From NCBI GenBank assembly GCA_030549495.1, contig JAUIRK010001034.1, positions 682,001 through 746,000 of the forward strand: a stretch of DNA of 64,000 bases. The letters are read 5' to 3'. The notes under the pieces were generated by a model. It saw only the letters and a list, made by a program, of their open reading frames with translations. It was not told the origin of the DNA and made no database searches. Origin of the DNA: Nectonema munidae (lineage: Eukaryota > Nematomorpha > Nectonematoida > Nectonematidae). Each line of letters opens with the position of its first letter. Within the stretch, counting starts at the first letter, position 1. Both the position numbers and the translations under genes were made by a program. Positions 56,399 through 64,000 of the stretch are shown piece by piece.

Positions 56399-57617
56399 AG
56401 GGGGCGGGGAAAAATAGGGAATTTAAAAGGGGTGAATAGCCCTTACAAGGGGGAGAACAAAAGAAAAAAACGAGATTTCAAGGGCTTTAAAAAGTCTTTC
56501 AATTGTTTATGCCGATCTGTAGCCACTAAATACCAGTTCAAACCTTATAGTTTGAACCCAAAAGTGGAATTGGGGAGGTTTCAATCACCGAAACCTGTCT
56601 TTCACACAGTGTATGCTATGTGATAATGATCAAATACAAGAGAACTTATAATTTCTAGTAATATATATTTTAATTCATATTTTGAATAAAGAGCATTGTT
56701 AAAAACAAAAGAGAATGAAATATGCTTTTTAATTTTAAAGAAATTAAAAATTTTACTAAATATTTTTGAAAAATTGAAATATATTTTAAATATTTTATAA
56801 ATTTGTTCGCATGGACATTTTTCACATCGAGTTAACAAAAATAAAGGACAAATTTTCACTTTTCAAAACTGAAGGCTTTACTTTTGCAACTTATTTTATA
56901 CCAACCCTTCTCGAGAAATTTCTTGAGTAAAAAGAAAGAAATAAAGAAAGAAAGAAATTCTTGAGAAAGACCCTTCTCAAGCTTTAATGATTCTTGAGTG
57001 TGCTCAACTACTGAATACTACTGTAATTTTTTATTCTAAATTGTATATTTTTTCCAATAAATTCTTTCTTTCAAGAAAGATAATTAGTTTGTTTGTTACT
57101 ATTTTAAATTTATATTTTTAATAAAACGGTTCTTGTTTTTATTTTATTAGTATTAATATTCTGATTACTATAAAAGATAACCACTATAGATAATTTTTAA
57201 ATATGTAAGGTGTTAATAATAGTCTATATTCTTTAAACTAACTTATTTAGTTAAAAATTTTTTTCTTAATTGTATTAATTTAAAATTTTAATTAAGTTTT
57301 AAAAGATTTCATTAGATTTGTACAAATTTATTTTTAATTTAAATAAACATCTATCTACTTTTGATTAAGATTTTATATAGTTAACGATAAATTATTCTCA
57401 TTTTATTTTATATTGTAGATTAATTTGGATGATAATCTAATTTGCTATATCATTTATTATGTAAATTATCATATCTTTGCGTGTAAAATTTATCTTTATA
57501 TCTACTAATGATCCTTCTGTGGATATGAATAATTATTAGGTGTACCAATAATGTTTACAGTGGTAACAATTTACGTGAGGTACCCATAATCTTTTCAGTA
57601 CGAATAATCTTTGAATA
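56399..57617. other. AT-rich island interrupting the array
   Basis: 1.2 kb with no trace of the 31-bp unit. The left edge is GGGGGCGGGG followed by a short frame (56432-56623) without known domain; then AT-rich DNA with (GAAA)n near 56935-56957 and inverted TTCTTGAG/CTCAAG words around 56920-57000. I found no terminal repeats or target-site duplicate. It may be an insertion, or a remnant of the sequence between two separate arrays. Confidence 0.6.
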
Positions 57618-60600
57618 AACATGCAGGCGACACCTAAACACATGCAGGCACAAATGAAGCAATTAAACAGATTCAGTCACAAAAAGGTTGCACTTAACAC
57701 AAACAAGCATCAACAGGGGGCACTCAAACATAGGCAGGCATAAACAGGAGCACTTAAACAACATTCAGGCACCAACAGGGAGCACTTAAACAGATTCAGA
57801 CACAAAAAGGGAGCACTTTAAAACAGGCAAGTACAAGCTGAGGGCACTCAAGCATATACAGGCAAAAACAGGGAGCACTCAAACACAGGCAGGAAAAAAT
57901 GACGAGCACCCAAACAGGTTCAGGCACTTAAACACAGGTAGGACTTAAACAATAAGCAAGCAGAAACAGGGAGAACCCAACATATACAAGCACAAACAAT
58001 GTGAAATTAAACAGGCACAAACAGAGAGCACTTAGACACAGGCAGGCGCAAACAGTGACACTCAAACACAGGCAAACAAACAAAGAGCACTAAATCAACA
58101 GGGAGCATCCAAACACAGTCAGACACAAACAACGGGTGAAAGGAGAAAAAGGAGCACTTAAACACAGGCAGGCACTCAAACACAGCGAGCACCCGATACA
58201 GGCAGGCACAAACTGGGTGGACTTAACCACAAATAAGAACTTAAACAGATTTAGGCACAAAAAGGGAACACAGGCAAGTACCAACAGAGGGCACTCAAAC
58301 ACACACAGGCAAAATAGGGAGCAATCAAACACAGGCAGGAACAAACAACGAGCACTCTATCAACAGGGAGCACCCAAACACAGGCAGGCACAAACAAGGA
58401 GCACTTAAACACAGGTAGGACTTAAACAATAGTCAAGCAGAAACAAAGAGAACTTAAACACAGGCAGACACTCAAACATGGAGAACCCAAACAACAGACA
58501 CAAATAGGGTTGACTTAAACACAGGCAGGCAAAACAGGGTGGACTAACCACATGCAAGCACTTAAACAGATTTAGGCACAAAAGGAACACTTAAACACAG
58601 GCAAGACCAAGCACTCAAACACAGGCAGGCACAAAAAGGAGCACTTAAACAGAGACAGGCACAAAAAGGGAGCACTTAAACAGAGACAGGCACAAAAAGG
58701 GAGCACTTTAACACAGGCAAACACCAACAGGGGACATTCAAACACAAGCAGGCATAAACAGGAGGCACTCAAACATGGGGCACTATAACCCAGGCAGACA
58801 CAAACACGGAGCACTCAAACGCAGGCAAGTTCAAACAAGGGCTCAAACAGGGAAAACCCAACCCAAGCAGGTACAAACAGGGTGGACTTAAACACAGGTA
58901 GGCACAAAAAGGGAGCACAACAGATTTAGGCTCAAAAAGGGAGTACTTTAATACAGGCAAGCACCAACAAGGGGCATTCAAACAAAGGAAGGCACAAGCA
59001 GGCAAAAACAAGAGGGATCAAACATGGGACACTATAACACAGGCAGACACAAATAAGGAGCACTCAAACATAAGCAGGTTCAAACAAGGAGCACTCAAAC
59101 ACAGGCAGGCACAAACAGGGAGCACTCAAATACAGGCAGGCACAAACAGGGAGGATTTAAACACAGGCAGGCACAAACAGGGAAAACTTAAACACATGAA
59201 AGCACAAACAGGTAGCACTTAAACAGATTCAGGCAGAAAAAGGGAGCACTTTAAAACAGATAAACACCTACAGGGGCCACACAAACACAGGAACGCACAA
59301 ACAAGGAGGACACAAACACAGGCAGGCACTCAAACAGGCAGGCAGAAATATGGGGCACTCAAGCACAGACAGACACAAAAAGGTAGCACTCAAACAACAG
59401 GAGGCACTCAAACAGAGGCAGGCACAAACATGGGTCACTATAACACAGGCAGACACATACAAGGAGCACTCAAACACAGGAAGGCTCAAACAGAGACCAC
59501 TCAAACACAGGCAGGCACAAACAGGGTTAACTTAAACAAAGGCAGACACAAAAAGGGAGCACTTTAACACAGGCAAACACCAACAGGGGGCATTCAAACA
59601 CAAGCAGGCATAAACAGGAGGCACTCAAACATGGGGCACTATAACACAGGCAGACACAAACAAGGAGCACTCAAACACAGGCAGGCTCAAAAAGGGAGCA
59701 CTCAAACACAGGTAGGCACAAACAGGGAGGACTTAAACACAGGCTGGCACAAACAGGGAACACTTAAACACATGCAAGCTCAAACAGGGAGCACTTAAAC
59801 AGATTCAGCACAAAAAGGGAACAGTTTAACACAGACAAGCACCAACAGAGGGCACTCAAACACAGGAAGCACATACAGGCAAAAACAGGGAGCACTCAAA
59901 CAAAGGCAGGAACAAACGACGAGCACTCAATCAACAAGGAGCACCCAAACACGGTCAGGCACAAACAAGAGGTACTTAAACACAGGTAGGACATAAACAA
60001 TAAGCAAGAAGAAACAGGGACCACTTAAACACAGGCAGGCACTCAAATAGGGAGAACCAAACATACGCAAGCACAAACAAGGTGGAATTAAACACAGGCA
60101 GGCACAAACAACGAGCACTTATACATAGGCAGGCGCAAACAGGTAACACTCAAACGCAGGCAGTTACAAACAGAGAGCACTCAAACACAGGCATTAACAA
60201 ACAACGAGCACTAAATCAACAGGGAGCATCCAAACACAGTCAGACACAAACAACGAGGGCAAGGAGAAAAGGGAGCACTTAAACACAGGCAGGCACTCAA
60301 ACACAGCGAGCACAAGACACAGGCAGGCACAAACAGGGTTGACTTAACCACATCCAAGCACTTAAACAGATTTAAGCACAAAAAGGGAACACTTAAACAC
60401 AGGCAAGTACCAACAGAGGGCACTCAAACATACACAGGCAAAATAGGGAGCAATCAAACACAGGCAGGAACAAACAACGAGCACTCTATCAACAGGGAAC
60501 ACCCAAATACAGGCAGGCACAAACAAGAAGCACTTAAACACAGGTAGGACTTAAACAATAGTCAAGCAGAAACATGGAGCACTTAAACACAGGCAGGCAC

Positions 60601-63600
60601 TCAAACAGGGAACAAAAAGAGGCAAAACAGGGAGCACTTATAAGAGAAGCAAAAAGGGACCACTTTAAACAGAAAACCAACAGGGGAACAAAAAAGAGGC
60701 ATAAACAGGAGCACCAAACATGGGGCACTATAACACAGGCAGACACAAACATGGAGCACTCAAACGCAGGCAAGTTCAAATAAGGGCTCAAACAGGGAAA
60801 ACCCCACACACTCAGGTACAAACAGGGTGGACTTAAACACAGGTAGGCACAAACAGGGAGCACTTAAACAGATTTAGGCTCAAAAAGGGAGTACTTTAAT
60901 ACAGGCAAGCACCAACAAGGGGCATTCAAACAAAGGAAGGCACAAGCAGGCAAAAAAAAGGGGTATCAAACATGGGAAACTATAACACAGGCAGACACAA
61001 ATAAGGAGCACTCAAACATAAGCAGGTTCAAACAGGGAGCACTCAAACACAGGCAGGCACAAACAGGGAGCACTCAAACACAGGCAGGCACAAACAGGGA
61101 GGATTTAAACACAGGCAGGCACAAACAGGGAAAACTTAAACACATGAAAGCACAAACAGGTAGCACTTAAACAGATTCAGGCAGAAAAAGGGAGCACTTT
61201 AAAACAGATAAAGACCTACAGGGGCCACACAAACACAGGAACGCACAAACAAGGAGGACACAAACACAGGCAGGCACAAACAGAAGGCACTCAAACACAG
61301 GCAGGCAGAAATATGGGGCACTCAAGCACATAGACACAAAAAGGTAGCACTCAAACAACAGGAGGCACTCAAATAGAGGCAGGCACAAACATGGGTCACT
61401 ATAACACAGGCAGACACAAACAAGGAGCACTTAAACACAGGAAGGCTCAAACAGGGAGCACTCAAACACAGGCAGGCACAAACAGGGTTAACTTAAACAC
61501 AGGCAGGCACAAAAAGGGAGCACTTTAACCCAGCAAACACCAACAGGGGGCATTCAAACACAAGCAGGCATAAACAGGAGGCACTCAAACATGGGGCACT
61601 ATAACACAGGCAGACACAAACAAGGAGCACTCAAACACAGGCAGGCTCAAAAAGGGAGCACTCAAACACAGGTAGGCACAAACAGGGTGGACTTAAACAC
61701 AGGCTGGCACAAACAGGGAACACTTAAACACATGCAAGCTCAAACAGGGAGCACTTAAACAGATTCAGCACAAAAAGGGAACAGTTTAACACAGGCAAGC
61801 AGCAAAAGAGGGCACTCAAACACAGGAAGCACATACAGGCAAAAACAGGGAGCACTCAAACAAAGGCAGGAACAAACAACGAGCACTCAATCAACAAGGA
61901 GCACCCTAACAAGGTCAGGCACAAATAAGAGGTACTTAAACACAGGTAGGACATAAACAATAAGCAAGAAGAAACAGGGACCACTTAAACATAGGCAGGC
62001 ACTCAAATAGGGAGAACCAAACATACGCAAGCACAAAGAAGGTGGAATTAAACACAGGCAGGCACAAACAACGAGCACTTATACATAGGCAGGCGCAAAC
62101 AGGTAACACTCAAACGCAGGCAGTTACAAACAGAGAGCACTCAAACACAGGCATTAACAAACAACGAGCACTAAATCAACAGGGAGCATCCAAACACATT
62201 CAGACACAAACAACGAGGGCAAGGAGAAAAGGGAGCACTTAAACACAGGCAGGCACTCAAACACAGCGAGCACACGACACAGGCAGGCACATACAGGGTT
62301 GACTTAACCACATCCAAGCACTTAAACAGATTTAAGCACAAAAAGGGAACACTTAAACACAGGCAAGTACCAACAGAGGGCACTCAAACACACACAGGCA
62401 AAATAGGGAGCACCAAACACAGAAAGGAGCATCAAACACAGGCAGGAACAAACAACGAGCACTCTATCAACAGGGAGCACTCAAACACAGGCAGGCACAA
62501 ACAAGGAGCACTTAAACACAGGTAGGACTTAAACAATAGTCAAGCAGAAACAAAAGGAGCACTTAAACACAGGCAGACATCAAACAGGAGAACCCAACAC
62601 ACACAGGCACAAATAGGGTGGACTTAAACACAGGCAGGCACAAACAGGGAGCACTAAGCAGAGACAGGCACAAAAAGGGAGCACTTTAACACAGGCAGGA
62701 ACAAACAACGAGAACTCAATCAACAGGGAACACCCAAACACAAGCAGGCACAAACAAGGGGCACTTAAACACAGGTAGGACTTAAACAAAAGTCAAGCAG
62801 AAACAAGAAGCACTTAAACAAAGGCAGGCACTCAAACAGGAGAACCAACAGGGCACAAACAGGAGTTAACACAGGCAGGCACAAATAAGGTTAACTTAAA
62901 CACAGGCAGGCACAAACAGGGAGCACTTAAACAGATTCAGGCAAAAAAAGAGAGCACTTTAAAACAGGTAAACACTTACAGGTGCCACTAAAACTCAGGA
63001 AAGCACAAACAAGGAGGACACAAACACAGGCAGGCACAAACAGAAGAGCACTCAAACAACAGGAGGCACTCAAACAGAGGCAGGCACAAACATGGGGCAC
63101 TATAACACAGGCAGACACAAACAAGGAGCACTCAAACACAGGCAGGCTCAAAAAGGGAGCACTCAAACACAGGCAGGCACAAACAGGGAGGACTTAAACA
63201 CAGGCAGGCACAAACAGCGAGCACTTAGACACAGACAGGCGCAAACAGGTAATACTCAAACGTAGGCAGTTACAAACAGAGAGCACTCAAACACAGGCAT
63301 TAACAAACAACGAGCACTAAATCAACAGGGAGCATCCAAACACATTCAGACAAAAACAACGAGGGCAAAGAAAAAGGGAGCACTTAAACACAGGCAGACA
63401 CTCAAACACAGCAAACAGCCGAAACAGGCAGGCACAATCAGGGTTGACTTAACCATATGCAAGCACTTAAACAGATTTAGGCACAAAAAGGGAACACTTA
63501 AACACAGGCAAGTACCAACAGAGGGCACTCAAACACACACAGGCAAAATAGGGAGCACTCAAACACAGGCAGGAACAACAACGAGCACTCTATCAACAGG

Positions 63601-64000
63601 GAGCACCCAAATACAGGCAGGCACAAACAAGGAGCACTTAAACACAGGTAGGACTTAAACAATAGTCAAGCAGAAACAAGGAGCACTTAAACACAGGCAG
63701 GCACTCAAACAGGGAGAACCCAACACACACAGACACAAATAGGGTTGACTTAAACACAGGCAGGCACAAACAGGGTGGACTTAACCACATGCAAGCACTT
63801 AAACAGATTTAGGCACAAAAAGGGAACACTTAAAAACAGGCAAGTACCAGCCGAGGGCACTCAAACACACACAGGCAAAATAGGGAGCACTCAAACACAG
63901 GCAGAAACAACAACGAGCACTCTATCAACAGGGAACACCCAAATACAGGCAGGCACAAACAAGAAGCACTTAAACACAGGTAGGACTTAAACAATAGTCA
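57618..64000 (+). repeat. 31-bp minisatellite array, right block with higher-order repeats
   Basis: Same unit as 51853-56398, running off the window. Higher-order structure is plain: the block with ACAATAAGCAAGAAGAAACA and GAGCACTAAATCAACAGGG occurs at about 59935-60480 and again at 61897-62440 (offset about 1.96 kb, close to 63 units), and the left block's 53553-55300 recurs at about 61896-63650 (offset about 8.34 kb). The copies at 53553 and 61896 share private variants such as CACCCTAACAAGGTC, which the 59935 copy lacks. Confidence 0.95.

Noticed and set aside
51887-63990. Dozens of 60-110-residue open frames on both strands of the array (Cys/Leu-rich on minus, Gln/Thr/His-rich on plus)
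   Set aside because: They are the same 31-bp unit read in rotating frames; the period is not a multiple of three, the frames start anywhere and end at the CTTAAAC variants. No sign of coding selection.
51853-64000. CRISPR-like array
   Set aside because: Repeat units are contiguous with no unique spacers and the DNA is animal; it is a minisatellite.

Overview
The window is AT-rich animal DNA with spliced host genes, many decayed transposons of different classes and a very large tandem array. There is no prokaryotic, organellar or CRISPR content. A DUOXA-type dual oxidase maturation factor, Penelope-like, CR1/Jockey-like, piggyBac and hAT remnants, tRNA-derived SINEs and AT-rich introns together fit an invertebrate, most likely an arthropod. 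The species cannot be named from the sequence alone.

Layout. 1-19.8 kb is gene-poor and holds a 15-bp minisatellite, a MULE-like non-autonomous transposon, a 5'-to-3' recognisable LINE (minus strand), a piggyBac remnant next to a large foldback sequence, hAT fragments, a second LINE remnant and a candidate promoter-like GC island near 15 kb. 19.8-32.2 kb is a spliced plus-strand gene for a DUOXA/NIP (moladietz-type) protein. I could place eight coding exons with matching phases; its introns carry a MULE-like element, a tRNA-derived SINE, a LINE 3' end and a Penelope-like fragment. 34.7-35.8 kb is a decayed hAT transposase of the ZBED5/SCAND3 type. 36.2-39.5 kb is a complete, intronless minus-strand gene for the catalytic subunit of DNA polymerase delta (POLD1). 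39.5-46.7 kb is AT-rich with a nested cluster of tRNA-derived SINEs. 46.76-51.85 kb is a 5.1-kb element with about 0.3-kb terminal inverted repeats that encodes a PHD-like finger and an OTU cysteine-protease domain. From 51.85 kb to the window end runs a >=11-kb, roughly 31-bp minisatellite with higher-order duplications, interrupted by one 1.2-kb AT-rich island.

The two firm host genes are unrelated: POLD1 is replication and repair housekeeping, and DUOXA matures the hydrogen-peroxide-producing dual oxidase in the endoplasmic reticulum. The most unusual part is the right end: the OTU-bearing inverted-repeat element abuts a GC-richer, T-depleted satellite that is still duplicating in multi-kilobase blocks. 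The many open frames in that array are a by-product of its period and composition, not genes.
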